This document shows, piece after piece, positions 1 through 10,051 of a DNA stretch of 64,000 bases. The notes beneath the pieces are model-generated. The model was not told the origin of the DNA. It did not search any database and was given only the letters and a program-made list of their open reading frames with translations. Each line of letters starts with the position of its first letter. Positions within the stretch are counted from its first letter, which is position 1. The translations under genes and the position numbers were made by a program. The stretch is from Rahnella sikkimica (lineage in GTDB: Bacteria > Pseudomonadota > Gammaproteobacteria > Enterobacterales > Enterobacteriaceae), in NCBI RefSeq assembly GCF_002951615.1, contig NZ_CP019062.1:372001-436000 (forward strand), in the 5' to 3' direction.

Positions 1-44
1 TCGTGGTCAATATTCTGTGCCTTAGCGGCCGGTGTGGTTGTCAT
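1..44 (-). CDS. ubiG: UbiG, ubiquinone biosynthesis O-methyltransferase (5' end only)
   Basis: Only the first 14 codons are in the window. Read on the minus strand from the ATG at 44 they give MTTTPAAKAQNIDH, matching the N-terminal style of E. coli UbiG (a short variable leader, then NVDHEEIAKF). UbiG carries out both SAM-dependent O-methylations in ubiquinone synthesis. The divergent placement next to gyrA is the same as in E. coli and supports the call. An AAGGAG stretch lies about 12 bases upstream of the ATG, a rather long spacing. The rest of the gene lies outside the window. Confidence 0.7.
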   Translation of the reverse strand, partial: MTTTPAAKAQNIDH

Positions 45-304
45 GAGCGTGATGAACTCCTTATGTCCTGATGCGCGGATTATACATATTCCGCCTGCTT
101 TGGTTCAGTTTTGTCGTGCGTGGTTAATGTTTGTACGAAATCACGCGGTTTGCGCAAAGGTTTGAATCATGTTGGATAATACTGCGCAAAAGGGGGCGGT
201 AGTTTTCCACGTTTGGCTGGTTTGTGGTATAGTTTTACACCTTTGCGCTATATATGCCTACGTGGGCAGCGGCCATGAATAATCAGTAGAGGGATAGCAG
301 CTCC
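45..304. promoter_or_regulatory. Divergent ubiG/gyrA promoter region
   Basis: This 260-bp gap separates the divergent starts of ubiG and gyrA and must hold both promoters. AT-rich stretches that could act as -10 elements lie at about 229-236 (TGGTATAG) and 247-255 (GCTATATAT). The gyrA ribosome binding site is GAGGG at about 289-293. No clear operator palindrome is visible. In E. coli gyrA responds to DNA supercoiling through its promoter; that is family knowledge and not something seen here. Confidence 0.5.
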
Positions 305-2956
305 ATGAGCGACCTTGCCAGAGAAATCACACCGATTAACATCGAAGAAGAGCTGAAAAACTCTTATTTGGATTATGCGATGTCCGTTATTGTCGGACGT
401 GCGTTACCCGATGTGCGCGATGGTTTGAAACCGGTGCACCGCCGCGTACTTTTCGCAATGAATGTCCTCGGTAACGACTGGAATAAAGCCTACAAAAAAT
501 CGGCCCGTGTGGTCGGTGACGTTATCGGTAAATATCACCCACACGGTGATACCGCAGTTTATGACACCATCGTTCGTATGGCTCAGCCTTTCTCACTTCG
601 CTACATGCTGGTGGACGGGCAGGGTAACTTCGGTTCGGTGGATGGCGACTCCGCCGCCGCCATGCGTTATACCGAAATCCGCATGTCAAAAATTGCACAC
701 GAACTGCTGGCCGATTTAGAAAAAGACACGGTCGATTTTGTGCCTAACTATGACGGCACTGAGCAAATTCCTGCCGTTATGCCAACGCGTATTCCTAACC
801 TGCTGGTCAACGGCTCGTCAGGTATCGCGGTCGGTATGGCGACCAACATTCCGCCGCATAACCTCACCGAGGTGATCAACGGCTGTCTGGCGTTCATCGA
901 AGATGAAAACATCAGCATTGAAGGGCTGATGGAACACATTCCGGGGCCTGATTTCCCGACAGCGGCAATCATCAATGGCCGCCGTGGCATCGAAGAAGCT
1001 TACCGTACTGGCCGTGGCAAGATTTCCATCCGCGCCCGCGCTGAAGTGGAAGCGGATGCCAAAACCGGTCGCGAAACCATTATTGTTCACGAGATCCCGT
1101 ATCAGGTGAACAAAGCCCGTCTGATCGAAAAGATCGCCGAGCTGGTGAAAGAAAAACGCGTCGAAGGCATCAGCGCACTGCGCGATGAATCCGATAAAGA
1201 CGGTATGCGTATCGTCATTGAAATCAAACGTGACGCAGTCGGTGAAGTGGTTCTGAATAACCTCTACTCACTGACGCAGTTGCAGACCTCTTTCGGCATC
1301 AACATGGTGGCATTGCACCAGGGCCAGCCGAAAATTTTGGGTCTGAAAGAAATCCTGTCCGCGTTTGTCCGTCACCGCCGTGAAGTGGTGACGCGCCGTA
1401 CCATCTTCGAACTGCGTAAAGCCCGTGACCGTGCGCATATCCTTGAAGCACTGGCGATCGCGCTGGCGAACATCGACCCTATTATCGAACTGATCCGTGC
1501 TGCACAATCTCCGGCTGAAGCGAAAGCGGGCCTGATTGCGCGTTCATGGGATCTGGGCAACGTATCTGCAATGCTGGCAAGTGCCGGTGATGACGCTGCA
1601 CGTCCTGAATGGCTGGAAGCTGAGTTTGGTATTCACGACGGTAAATACTTCCTGACTGAGCAGCAGGCACAGGCGATTTTGGATCTGCGTCTGCAGAAAC
1701 TGACCGGCCTTGAGCATGAAAAACTGCTGGATGAATACAAAGAGCTGCTGGTGCAAATCGCCGAGCTTTTGTACATCCTTAACAACCCTGATCGTCTGAT
1801 GGAAGTCATTCGTGAAGAGCTGGAAGCGATCCGCGATCAGTATAACGATCCGCGTCGTACCGAAATTACCGCGAACTCTTCTGACATCAATATCGAAGAC
1901 CTGATCAATCAGGAAGACGTTGTGGTGACATTGTCGCATCAGGGTTATGTGAAATATCAGCCTCTGACCGACTATGAAGCGCAGCGTCGCGGTGGTAAAG
2001 GCAAGTCAGCCGCCCGTATTAAAGAAGAAGATTTTATCGACCGTCTGCTGGTGGCCAACACCCACGACACCATTCTGATGTTCTCAAGTCGCGGACGTCT
2101 GTACTGGATGAAAGTTTATCAGTTGCCGGAAGCCAGCCGCGGTGCCCGTGGTCGTCCGATCGTCAACTTGTTGCCGCTTGAGCCAAACGAACGTATTACC
2201 GCCATTCTGCCAGTACGCGAGTACGAAGAAGGCCGTCATGTGTTCATGGCAACTGCCAGCGGTACGGTGAAGAAAACCGCCCTGACCGATTTCAGCCGTC
2301 CGCGCAGCGCCGGCATCATCGCCATCAACCTTAACGAGGGTGATGAGCTGATTGGTGTTGACCTGACCGACGGTAAAGATGAAGTCATGCTGTTCTCTGC
2401 AGCCGGTAAAGTGGTGCGCTTCTCCGAAGAAGCCGTCCGCTCGATGGGCCGTACGGCGACCGGTGTTCGCGGTATCCGTCTGGGCGAAGGCGACAGCGTT
2501 GTCTCCCTGATTATCCCACGCGGCGACGGTTGTATTCTGACTGTGACGCAAAATGGTTTCGGTAAACGTACCGAGTCAACCGAATACCCGACCAAATCCC
2601 GCGCAACGCAGGGCGTTATCTCCATCAAAGTGAGTGAGCGTAACGGACCGGTTGTTGGCGCGATTCAGGTAGATGAAGCCGATCAGATCATGATGATCAC
2701 CGACGCCGGTACGCTGGTGCGTACCCGTGTTTCCGAAGTCAGTACCGTAGGCCGTAACACCCAGGGTGTTACGCTTATCCGTACGGCAGAAGAAGAACAC
2801 GTGGTCGGCCTGCAACGTGTTGCAGAACCGGTAGAAGACGAAGAACTGGATGGCGTAGCCACCGAAGCGGGCGAACTGGAAGCGGCACAAGCAGCCGATC
2901 TGCCAGACGAAGCAGAAAGTGAAGACGATCAGCCAGCAGATGACGAAGAAGAATAA
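305..2956 (+). CDS. gyrA: DNA gyrase subunit A
   Basis: GyrA is the breakage-reunion subunit of DNA gyrase, which with GyrB introduces negative supercoils using ATP. The 883-aa product aligns end to end with E. coli GyrA (875 aa). Catalytic Tyr122 lies in [10 protein letters not shown], the quinolone-determining region reads [18 protein letters not shown], and the GyrA-box QRRGGKG marks the wrapping domain. The C-terminus is a long acidic tail ([11 protein letters not shown]). Residue 83 is Thr where E. coli has Ser, and Asp87 is kept. The gene stands alone with a strong terminator behind it. Identity is certain. Confidence 0.99.
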   Translation: MSDLAREITPINIEEELKNSYLDYAMSVIVGRALPDVRDGLKPVHRRVLFAMNVLGNDWNKAYKKSARVVGDVIGKYHPHGDTAVYDTIVRMAQPFSLRYMLVDGQGNFGSVDGDSAAAMRYTEIRMSKIAHELLADLEKDTVDFVPNYDGTEQIPAVMPTRIPNLLVNGSSGIAVGMATNIPPHNLTEVINGCLAFIEDENISIEGLMEHIPGPDFPTAAIINGRRGIEEAYRTGRGKISIRARAEVEADAKTGRETIIVHEIPYQVNKARLIEKIAELVKEKRVEGISALRDESDKDGMRIVIEIKRDAVGEVVLNNLYSLTQLQTSFGINMVALHQGQPKILGLKEILSAFVRHRREVVTRRTIFELRKARDRAHILEALAIALANIDPIIELIRAAQSPAEAKAGLIARSWDLGNVSAMLASAGDDAARPEWLEAEFGIHDGKYFLTEQQAQAILDLRLQKLTGLEHEKLLDEYKELLVQIAELLYILNNPDRLMEVIREELEAIRDQYNDPRRTEITANSSDINIEDLINQEDVVVTLSHQGYVKYQPLTDYEAQRRGGKGKSAARIKEEDFIDRLLVANTHDTILMFSSRGRLYWMKVYQLPEASRGARGRPIVNLLPLEPNERITAILPVREYEEGRHVFMATASGTVKKTALTDFSRPRSAGIIAINLNEGDELIGVDLTDGKDEVMLFSAAGKVVRFSEEAVRSMGRTATGVRGIRLGEGDSVVSLIIPRGDGCILTVTQNGFGKRTESTEYPTKSRATQGVISIKVSERNGPVVGAIQVDEADQIMMITDAGTLVRTRVSEVSTVGRNTQGVTLIRTAEEEHVVGLQRVAEPVEDEELDGVATEAGELEAAQAADLPDEAESEDDQPADDEEE

Positions 2957-2975
2957 GTTTTCGTAGTCGGATGAA

Positions 2976-3008
2976 TGAAGGGCATAACTTTGGTTATGCC
3001 CTTTTTTT
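2976..3008 (+). terminator. Rho-independent terminator of gyrA
   Basis: GGGCATAAC (2980-2988), loop TTTG and GTTATGCCC (2993-3001) form a perfect 9-bp stem, extended by A-T pairs and followed by seven T. It begins about 20 bases after the gyrA stop. Confidence 0.95.
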
Positions 3009-3240
3009 ATTTAATTTTTTATGAATATTAATGCCTATTCACTGAGGTAATAATAAGAAGTCAAACTATATGCCTTGCTTTTGTCATGATGTTATTATTT
3101 TCATAATTAACACCGTTATTTTAAAAATACGATAATTAACCTCGTGAAAAATATTTATTCCTTTTATTCTTATCCTTGTTAAGTCTGAGGTCAGTTGCGT
3201 CTTATTTAAAACAAGATGAAAATTAAAGGATGTATTTAAA
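3009..3240. other. AT-rich gap before the DUF2169/rhs pseudogene
   Basis: This very AT-rich 232-bp stretch between the gyrA terminator and the next ATG presumably carries the promoter of the DUF2169 gene. An AAAGGA ribosome binding site lies about 10 bases before the ATG at 3241. No palindrome or RNA gene was recognised. The base composition differs sharply from gyrA and marks the left edge of the foreign segment. Confidence 0.4.
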
Positions 3241-5973
3241 ATGGAATTCCGAAATCTGACGCCCTTTGCGGCGATGCAGTTCAAAATGCTCGATCTTGAA
3301 GATAATGAAAATTATGTGGTGGTAATGAAGGTGGGTTACCGGCTGGAGCCTGACGCCAGCGGAGGTTTCCGCGTCCGGGTCAGGGATGATGATGCCGCAG
3401 TGCTCAGCATTCAGGATGAATATCTGGGTAATATGAATATCTCTTCGGTTATACAGGAAAGTGATCTGGCTCCTTTCAAACCCGCCTGCGATATCATTAT
3501 TTCCGGAAGTGCCTGTGCAGATAACGGCTCTCCGGTATTAAAGCAGACTGTCAGCGTAAAGATTAATAATGCATCCGGGCATTCTATTTTAGAAAAGAAA
3601 TTAACCGTTAATGGAAAACGGGATTTCTTAAAAAATAAAATCACAAAACAATGGTCACTGACAGAACCCGAACCGTTTATCCGCCAGCCTGTTATTTGGG
3701 AAGCGGCATTTGGCGGTGAGTGCCGGATAAATGAGTCAGATAGCGGGGCTGATTCTGTCCCAAAGGCCGATCGTCTGACCGATATCCAGAAAGCCAGCCA
3801 TCCCGATTCAGAAAACTTACCGCTCGCGCACAGCGTTTGTGAGAACAACCCGGTCGGTAAAGGATTTATCACGCCCTGGTACGCACGCGCTACCTGTATC
3901 GATGGCGAAGGTGGCCGCACGGTTTGCGAATACAACGTTTTCGGGCTGGTGACGAAGGAAACGGATCCGCTGGGCCGCATCACGCTGACGCGCTGGGATC
4001 GCGGCAACAAAGTGTCACACACCGATCCCCTCGGGCGGGAAACCCGCTACGATCCGCTGACCCGGCTGAATCAGGTCACGAATGCCCGTGGCGAAACCTA
4101 TCACTACGCGCGTGATGCTGCCGGACAGGTGATCAGTGAAACTGATTTTACCGGCCGCGTGACGCAGTACGGCTACGACGCCGCCGGAAGGCGGATCCTG
4201 GCGCGGCATGCCGACCAGCGTGAAGTGCGCTGGCACTGGTCGGTTCGTGATGAATTGCTGCGCGAGGAGGTCTGGCGGGAAGACGCGACGCAGTCCACGC
4301 TGCTCGCGACCACGGCCTATGAATACGATGCTCAGGGGAGGATGACGCAGGCACACAGCGACGACGCGCTAGTGGAATTTGAATACGACGCCAGCGGCCA
4401 TCTTGTGTGCGAACGTATCAATGGCCGCGACGTAGTTCACGGGTGGGATGGGCTTACGCGCCGGGCGATATCACGCCAAAACGGTGCGCAGTCGTAGTCG
4501 TTTGACTACGACTGCAGCGGCAGGCTGGAACAGATGCGGGCAGATGATTTCACTCCGCTGAAAATGGAATACGACAGGCTCGGGCGTGAAACCCGGCGGT
4601 ACAGCGCCGCCGGGTTTGCGCAAGCGCAAGGTTTTTCACCGACGGGGATGCTGCTGGAGCAAACCGCAGGACGCGAGCCGGCAGTGAACCGCCGCTGGGC
4701 GTACGACGGCGCGTACAACGTGCGGCGCATCGACGACGCCCGCTGGGGAGCGTCTCATTATCACTACAACAGCAACGACCAGATAATCCACGCGGAACAA
4801 ACCGGTGAACAACCGCGGCTGGAGCTGTTCAGTTACGACGACAACCTGAACATCACCGGCACCTGATGGCGTACAGGGGGCAACGACGGCATCCCTGAAC
4901 GGATAAATCAGGTACAGCACGCCGGGCGGGTAGTACGGCGAGGGAACGGTGAATACCGCTACGATACCGCCGGACAGCTGGAGGAAAGGCGAACCGAAAT
5001 ACCCGGTTTTCGCCCGCAGGTGTGGCGCTACCGGTGGAATGCGCAAAACCGGTTGTGCGGACTCATCACTCCCGATGGCGAACGCTGGCAGTACGCCTAC
5101 GATGCTTTCGGACGACGCATCAGCAAACGTCGTGAAGGTGGCAACGGCAACAAACCCGCAGGGTACGATTATTTATGGAGCGGCGACCAGCTTATCGAAG
5201 AAACGCCGGTTTACGCCGATGGCACCCCTGCCGGTGAAGAAAGCATTCACTGGCTGTATGAACCGGGGGCATTAACGCCACTAGCGCGCAGTGAAAAAGG
5301 TCAGCTGCATTATGTCGTCAGCGACCACCTGGGCACGCCCCGCGAGCTGTTGACCGAAAAAGGCGATGTTGCATGGGCAAACCGGTTAAGCACGTGGGGT
5401 AAAGAAACCCGCTACCGTCTGGCCGCCAATGATGACCGCCCGACGTGTAACCTGCGGTTTGCCGGGCAATACGCCGATGAAGAATCCGGGTTGCATTACA
5501 ACCGGCACCGTTACTATGATAGTGAAACGGGGCAATATCTCAGTCCTGACCCGATAGGATTAGCGGGCGGGTTGAACCCTTACGGGTATGTGCATAATCC
5601 GCTGAGTTGGGTGGATCCGCTGGGGTTGGCTTGTTGCCCGCCTAAATTTTATTCAAGGAATGAGGCATTTAGGGCAGCTAAAAGGGATGCGGGAGTACCG
5701 ATGGGGCAACAGCCGTCAAAGGTTGACATGGTTAATTTAACAGATCGTAATGGGCACAATATACTTGGTGAAGATTATAAACCAATTAAAACCAGAGAAT
5801 ATACATTCACGCGACCAGGGAAAGAAGATATTATTATTCAGGATCACTCCCCTGGACATATTTATGGTCCAGATGGTACACCTGGGAATCAAGGCTCTCA
5901 TATAAATGTAAGGCCGAAAAGTGACACTAGAAATGGTCAGATAGATGGTACGCTTGAACACTACCCATTTTAG
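3241..5973 (+). pseudogene. DUF2169::Rhs chimera with a C-terminal toxin tip, broken by two in-frame stops
   Basis: Residues 1 to about 215 look like a DUF2169 protein, a family that helps load type VI secretion effectors (start MEFRNLTPFAAMQFKML; NPVGKGF motif). At about 3885 the frame passes directly into Rhs YD repeats (GRTVCEYNVFGL, DPLGRITLTRWDRG), so the 5' half of an adaptor gene is fused to the middle of an rhs gene. The same frame continues to 5973 but is cut by TAG at 4495-4497 and TGA at 4864-4866; the second scrap at 6870 has GGA where this copy has TGA. The Rhs core ends with the usual DPIGL...NPLSWVDPLGL. After that comes a variable tip of about 110 residues with DHSPGH and HINVRP motifs, probably a nuclease-type toxin, although the fold is uncertain. 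A downstream open segment with a GTG at 5020 could still encode the last repeats and the tip. Confidence 0.8.
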
Positions 5974-5981
5974 GAGAAACC

Positions 5982-6377
5982 ATGAAACCATGGACAGATT
6001 ATCTTGTTAACTCGAAATACATTGATTCTATTTATCACAAAGATAAACCGAGTTTACATAATGTAGATATTCATGAGGTTATTTTTCATAGAGATGGCCC
6101 AAAGATTTCTATTCGAATGAATTTGAATGAATTTCCAGTCAGCCCGCCTCCTAAGTGGGTCGAACAAAAATTCAATACAGTTCAGATTATATTGACCTTT
6201 GTCGATATCTACGATGTAAGCATGTCAGGATGGGTTGATACTAACTATATTGCGAACCTTACCATTGAAAAATCAAATGAAAAGGTATGTTTGAATGTGA
6301 GAAGCGCTAATCTTAATTTAGGAATAAAAGCAAGTTTTATAGATATTGAATCTATAACTGCTTATATGCGAAAATAA
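5982..6377 (+). CDS. Imm50-like immunity protein
   Basis: This 131-aa protein starts 8 bases after the rhs toxin tip, with a GGAG ribosome binding site just upstream. Toxin-immunity pairs typically have this arrangement. It resembles the Imm50 family: an N-terminal PWTDYLV, then PSLHNVDIHEVIFHRDGP, the FPVSPPPKW block, and a GWVDTNYIANLTIE segment. Such proteins protect the producing cell by binding the cognate toxin. It is more AT-rich than the Rhs core, as is usual for exchangeable tips and immunity genes. The family call is by memory of motifs. The role as immunity to the adjacent tip is inferred from position. Confidence 0.7.
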   Translation: MKPWTDYLVNSKYIDSIYHKDKPSLHNVDIHEVIFHRDGPKISIRMNLNEFPVSPPPKWVEQKFNTVQIILTFVDIYDVSMSGWVDTNYIANLTIEKSNEKVCLNVRSANLNLGIKASFIDIESITAYMRK

Positions 6378-6385
6378 TATAACAA

Positions 6386-6418
6386 CCGGAAAGATCACCA
6401 GATTTTTCCGGATTTTTT
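6386..6418 (+). terminator. Terminator after the immunity gene
   Basis: CCGGAAA (6386-6392) pairs with TTTCCGG (6405-6411), followed by ATTTTTT. It begins 8 bases after the immunity stop and overlaps the 3' end of the opposing symE remnant. Confidence 0.75.
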
Positions 6419-6705
6419 CACCTGATTAGTCATTCCGCACAGAAGGCTATTAATATGCAAGTTAACCTGCTTAACATCCCGCAGTTGCTGACGAAGTAAC
6501 GCCTGCTCATGCTTCAGGCCGTCCACTTCCTCGCTGTACCGAATAAGCACAATACAGCCGTCTGATATTTTCACGGTAAGATGTGCGCCCGTCTAAAATC
6601 CCGCCTCGCGTAACCATTTACCTATAAGATGAATATTCGGCGTACTGGTATCGCCCCTGTTCGGAATATAACCGACGATATGCCAGCGCTGCGCTTTGGA
6701 AATTC
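6395..6705 (-). pseudogene. SymE-like toxin remnant
   Basis: On the minus strand the frame starting near 6700 reads SKAQRWHIVGYIPNRG, TSTPNIHLIGKWLREAGF, a TAG stop, then TGAHLTVKISDGCIVLI and RYSEEVDGLKHEQALLRQQL, and ends at TGA 6395-6397. This matches the body of SymE-family proteins (AbrB-like fold, type I toxin-antitoxin toxins, often next to rhs genes). The N-terminus is missing: the frame hits a stop just upstream, and rhs sequence follows. The internal TAG replaces what is usually a Glu codon. Both changes point to an inactive remnant. Confidence 0.7.
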
Positions 6706-6736
6706 TCTATGTTGACTTTAGCCCCAAGTTGCCAAT

Positions 6737-7003
6737 GACGACGTCCGCTGGGGTGCGTCCCATTATCACTACAACAGCAACGACCAGATAATCCACGCGG
6801 AACAAACCGGTGAACAGCCGCGGCTGGAGATGTTCAGTTACGACGACAACCTGAACATCACCGGCACCGGATGGCGTACAGGGGGCAACGACGGTATCCC
6901 GGCTTATGAAGAAAGCATTCACTGGCTGTATGAACCGGGGGCATTAACGCCTCTCGCACGCAGTGAAAAAGGTCAGCTGCATTATGTGGTCAGCGATCAC
7001 CTG
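6737..7003 (+). pseudogene. Second rhs fragment with an internal deletion
   Basis: Positions 6737-6900 repeat 4731-4893 almost exactly (RWGASHYHYNSNDQIIHAEQ, then SYDDNLNITGTGWRTGGND). From about 6900 the sequence jumps to the equivalent of 5232-5330 (EESIHWLYEPGALTPLARS, GQLHYVVSDHL), so about 340 bp of rhs has been deleted. Homology ends near 7003. It has no start and cannot encode a working protein. It looks like an old displaced 3' end of the locus, as often seen downstream of rhs genes. Confidence 0.8.
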
Positions 7004-7115
7004 GCTCGCATTCCGTTTACACCAGCCTATTTCCCCAACGCTTTTTAGAAAGCCGATCAATAGTGTATTCTGATCTACATTCTGCTCACCGAGCCGCTAC
7101 ACCAATGGTTAATCC

Positions 7116-9986
7116 TTGAAATATCTTGCTTCGTTTCGCACAACGCTGAGAATCTCCCGTTACCTTTTCCGGGTGCTGGCGCTTATGTTGTGGACACTGG
7201 GTGTGTTGCTGACCACCTTCTATGTGCTGAATATCTTCCACAACAAAGAATCCGAGATCCGCGATGAGGATAACCTCAACTACGATCTGGCGCAGAGCTA
7301 CGTCAAAAATTCCAATGACGTCATGCACAGCATAAAGTTTATGGCCGAAAAACGGCTCAGCGATTCCATGAACGGGCTGGATATCATCAATGGGATGATT
7401 AGCACCAAAAATACGCCACCAACCTATCTTTCGCTGTTTCCAGAGTCCGACTGTACCCAGATAAATGACAGTTACCGCAATTCGCTGGCCTCGCTCGGCA
7501 ACATGATCCATTACTGGAAAGATAACTTTTCGGATTCATACGATCTGAACCGCGTGTTCTTTATCAGTGGCGAGAATCTGTGTCTGGTCGATTTTGGGAT
7601 TAGCAGCGAACCGATGGAGCGTGAAAGTCAGGAACAGCTGAAATCGCTGCACGAAAAAATTCTGCAATACCGCAACGGCAAGAATCAGGACAAAGCTAAC
7701 AGCCTGTACTGGGTGTCGCAGTCCGCCAATAAAGATTCCGGCTATCTGTATGTATTAACGCCCATTTATGTCGGTAACAAACTCGAAGCGCTGATGGGGA
7801 TCCAGCAAAATCTGCGTCTGGAAGATCTGCTTAACCCGAACGCACAACACACCGGCGTGACGCTGCTGGATGAAGACGATCAGCCGCTGCTGAGCATTTC
7901 TGAAGATGACGGAAACACGGCGACGTTGGGGAATTATCCGCAGGAAAGCTCGTATTTTGGCTACACGAATGGCTATAAAGACCTTATCTATAAAAAGCCG
8001 CTGGCACCTTCCACGCTGAGCGTGGTGTATTCCATGCCGTTCAATACGCTACTCGAACGGTTCAAGATACTGATTTTCAACGCCGTATTGCTGAACATTT
8101 TCTCCGGTCTGCTGCTGTTTATTCTGGCCTGGGTGTTTGAGCGCAAGATGTTTTTACCGGCGGAAGAGAATGCTTTCCGGCTGGAAGAACATGAGCAGTT
8201 TAACCATAAAATTGTCGCCTCCGCGCCGGTGGGGATTTCGATTTTGCGTATCAGCGATGGCGTGAATATTCTCAGCAACGAACTGGCGCATAACTATATC
8301 AGTATGCTGACGCAGGAAGATCGCCAGCGTATTACGCGGATCATCTGCGACCAGCAGGTCAATTTCGTCGATGTAATTACCAAGAATAACAACAATATCC
8401 AGCTAAGTTTTGTTCATTCGCGCTACCGTAATGAAGACGTGGCGATCTGCGTTCTGATTGATGTCAGCTCGCGGGTGAAAATGGAGGAATCGCTTCAGGA
8501 AATGGCCAATGCAGCGGAACAGGCCAGCCAGTCGAAATCCATGTTCCTCGCGACGGTCAGCCATGAATTGCGAACGCCGCTCTACGGGATTATCGGTAAC
8601 CTGGATTTACTGCAAACGCAGGGTTTGCCGCAGGGCGTTGATCGTCTGGTGACGGCGATGAATAACTCCTCCGCGCTTTTGCTGAAAATCATCAGCGATA
8701 TTCTCGACTTCTCGAAGATTGAATCCGAGCAGTTGAAAATCGAACCACAGGAATTCTCGTGCCGCGAAGTGATCACCCACATTGCAGGTAACTATCTGCC
8801 GCTGGTGGTGAAGAAACGCCTCGGCCTTTACTGCTTTATTGAACACAACGTGCCGCTGTCGTTTAACGGCGATCCGGTGCGTTTACAGCAGGTTATTTCC
8901 AACATCCTGAATAATGCGATCAAATTCACCGACACCGGTTGCATCGTTCTGAATGTCAGAACGTGCGGCAATTATCTGGAATTCCAGGTGCGCGATACCG
9001 GCGTGGGCATTCCGGAGCGGGAAATCACGCGGCTGTTTGACCCGTTCTTCCAGGTCGGAACCGGCGTGCAGCGTCACTTCCAGGGCACCGGGCTGGGGCT
9101 GGCGATTTGTGAAAAGCTGATCAACCTGATGGATGGCGATATTGACGTCGAATCCGAACCGGGGCTGGGCAGTTCATTTACCGTGCGTATTCCGCTGTAT
9201 AACGCCACGTTCCCGTCCGAAGAGCCGCTGGATAACTGGCAGGACAAAACGGTCTGGCTGGATGTGCGAAACGCCTATCTCGAAAGCTACCTGATGCAAC
9301 TCCTGCGCTACCACGGCGCAAATATCCAGCGCTGTGAGGCGGGATTGCAAAGCCAGCATGACGATGTGCTGATCACGGACACGCCGCTTATCCACAACGG
9401 TGAACTGGCGGCGCAAATTGAGTTTTCTATCGCGCACATTGGGCCGCCGGTTGAGACGCGTCCGGGATACTGGGTTCACAGCACCTCGACGCCGCTGGAA
9501 ATCACTGCGCTGCTAAACCGGATTTATCAATTGGAATCGTCAGCGGAAGAGGGCGGCCTGCCTGCACCCGAAGTGGCAGTGGTGCAGGATTACAGCGATA
9601 TCACCTTGCTGGTGGTGGATGACCATCCGATCAACCGGCGTCTGCTGGCCGATCAGCTGGGCACGATGGGATACATTGTGGTCACCGCCAATGACGGGAT
9701 GGACGCGCTGGATGCCATGCGTTCCCACGACATTGATATTGTGCTCAGTGATGTGAACATGCCGCGGCTGGATGGTTATGGCCTGACGCAAAAACTGCGC
9801 GAACTGGGTCATACGCTGCCGGTGATTGGTGTGACCGCCAACGCACTGGCGGAACAGCGTCAGCGTTGTCTGGAAGCGGGAATGGATAACTGTCTGTCGA
9901 AACCGGTTACGCTGGATACGTTGCGCGGCACGCTGAGTTACTACAGCGCGCTGGTCCGTAAGAAACGTGAAAGCGAGCAGGCGTAG
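7116..9986 (+). CDS. rcsC: RcsC, hybrid sensor kinase of the Rcs phosphorelay
   Basis: RcsC is the inner-membrane sensor kinase that passes phosphate through RcsD to RcsB in response to envelope stress. The 956-aa product matches E. coli RcsC throughout, starting MKYLASFRTTLRISRYLFR from a TTG codon. A membrane segment at about 18-40 and another at about 318-341 enclose the periplasmic domain. The H box ATVSHELRTPLYGIIGN carries His483. The ATPase motifs DTGVGIP and GTGLGLAICEKL follow. The C-terminal receiver has Asp879 in VLSDVNMP. The rhs scrap ends only about 110 bp upstream, so the promoter lies in 7004-7115 or inside the remnant. No strong ribosome binding site is visible before the TTG. 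Confidence 0.97.
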   Translation: MKYLASFRTTLRISRYLFRVLALMLWTLGVLLTTFYVLNIFHNKESEIRDEDNLNYDLAQSYVKNSNDVMHSIKFMAEKRLSDSMNGLDIINGMISTKNTPPTYLSLFPESDCTQINDSYRNSLASLGNMIHYWKDNFSDSYDLNRVFFISGENLCLVDFGISSEPMERESQEQLKSLHEKILQYRNGKNQDKANSLYWVSQSANKDSGYLYVLTPIYVGNKLEALMGIQQNLRLEDLLNPNAQHTGVTLLDEDDQPLLSISEDDGNTATLGNYPQESSYFGYTNGYKDLIYKKPLAPSTLSVVYSMPFNTLLERFKILIFNAVLLNIFSGLLLFILAWVFERKMFLPAEENAFRLEEHEQFNHKIVASAPVGISILRISDGVNILSNELAHNYISMLTQEDRQRITRIICDQQVNFVDVITKNNNNIQLSFVHSRYRNEDVAICVLIDVSSRVKMEESLQEMANAAEQASQSKSMFLATVSHELRTPLYGIIGNLDLLQTQGLPQGVDRLVTAMNNSSALLLKIISDILDFSKIESEQLKIEPQEFSCREVITHIAGNYLPLVVKKRLGLYCFIEHNVPLSFNGDPVRLQQVISNILNNAIKFTDTGCIVLNVRTCGNYLEFQVRDTGVGIPEREITRLFDPFFQVGTGVQRHFQGTGLGLAICEKLINLMDGDIDVESEPGLGSSFTVRIPLYNATFPSEEPLDNWQDKTVWLDVRNAYLESYLMQLLRYHGANIQRCEAGLQSQHDDVLITDTPLIHNGELAAQIEFSIAHIGPPVETRPGYWVHSTSTPLEITALLNRIYQLESSAEEGGLPAPEVAVVQDYSDITLLVVDDHPINRRLLADQLGTMGYIVVTANDGMDALDAMRSHDIDIVLSDVNMPRLDGYGLTQKLRELGHTLPVIGVTANALAEQRQRCLEAGMDNCLSKPVTLDTLRGTLSYYSALVRKKRESEQA

Positions 9987-9992
9987 AAAAGC

Positions 9993-10009
9993 AAAAGGTA
10001 CCCGGAGGT
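9993..10009 (+). terminator. Left half of the rcsC/rcsB terminator, split by the IS
   Basis: With one copy of the target duplication and the IS removed, the site reads AAAAGGTACC, CGGA, GGTGCCTTTT, a good two-way hairpin between convergent rcsC and rcsB. The IS entered after GGT, so the 5' arm stays here and the 3' arm now lies at 11436-11446. Confidence 0.75.
10000..10009 (+). repeat. Target-site duplication, left copy (IS copy 1)
   Basis: ACCCGGAGGT directly precedes the IS end and is repeated at 11429-11438. A 10-bp duplication fits IS4-family insertion. Confidence 0.95.
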
Positions 10010-10013
10010 TAAT

Positions 10014-10051
10014 GCCGCTCGCTTAAGAACGAGCGGCTTTCTTTTTAGTTG
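10014..10051 (+). terminator. Terminator in the IS left end, facing rcsC
   Basis: GCCGCTCG, loop CTTAAGAA, CGAGCGGC, then TTTCTTTTT. Plus-strand transcripts coming from rcsC would stop here, which may replace the native terminator broken by the insertion. The transposase stop codon (10023-10025) lies in the loop. Confidence 0.8.
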
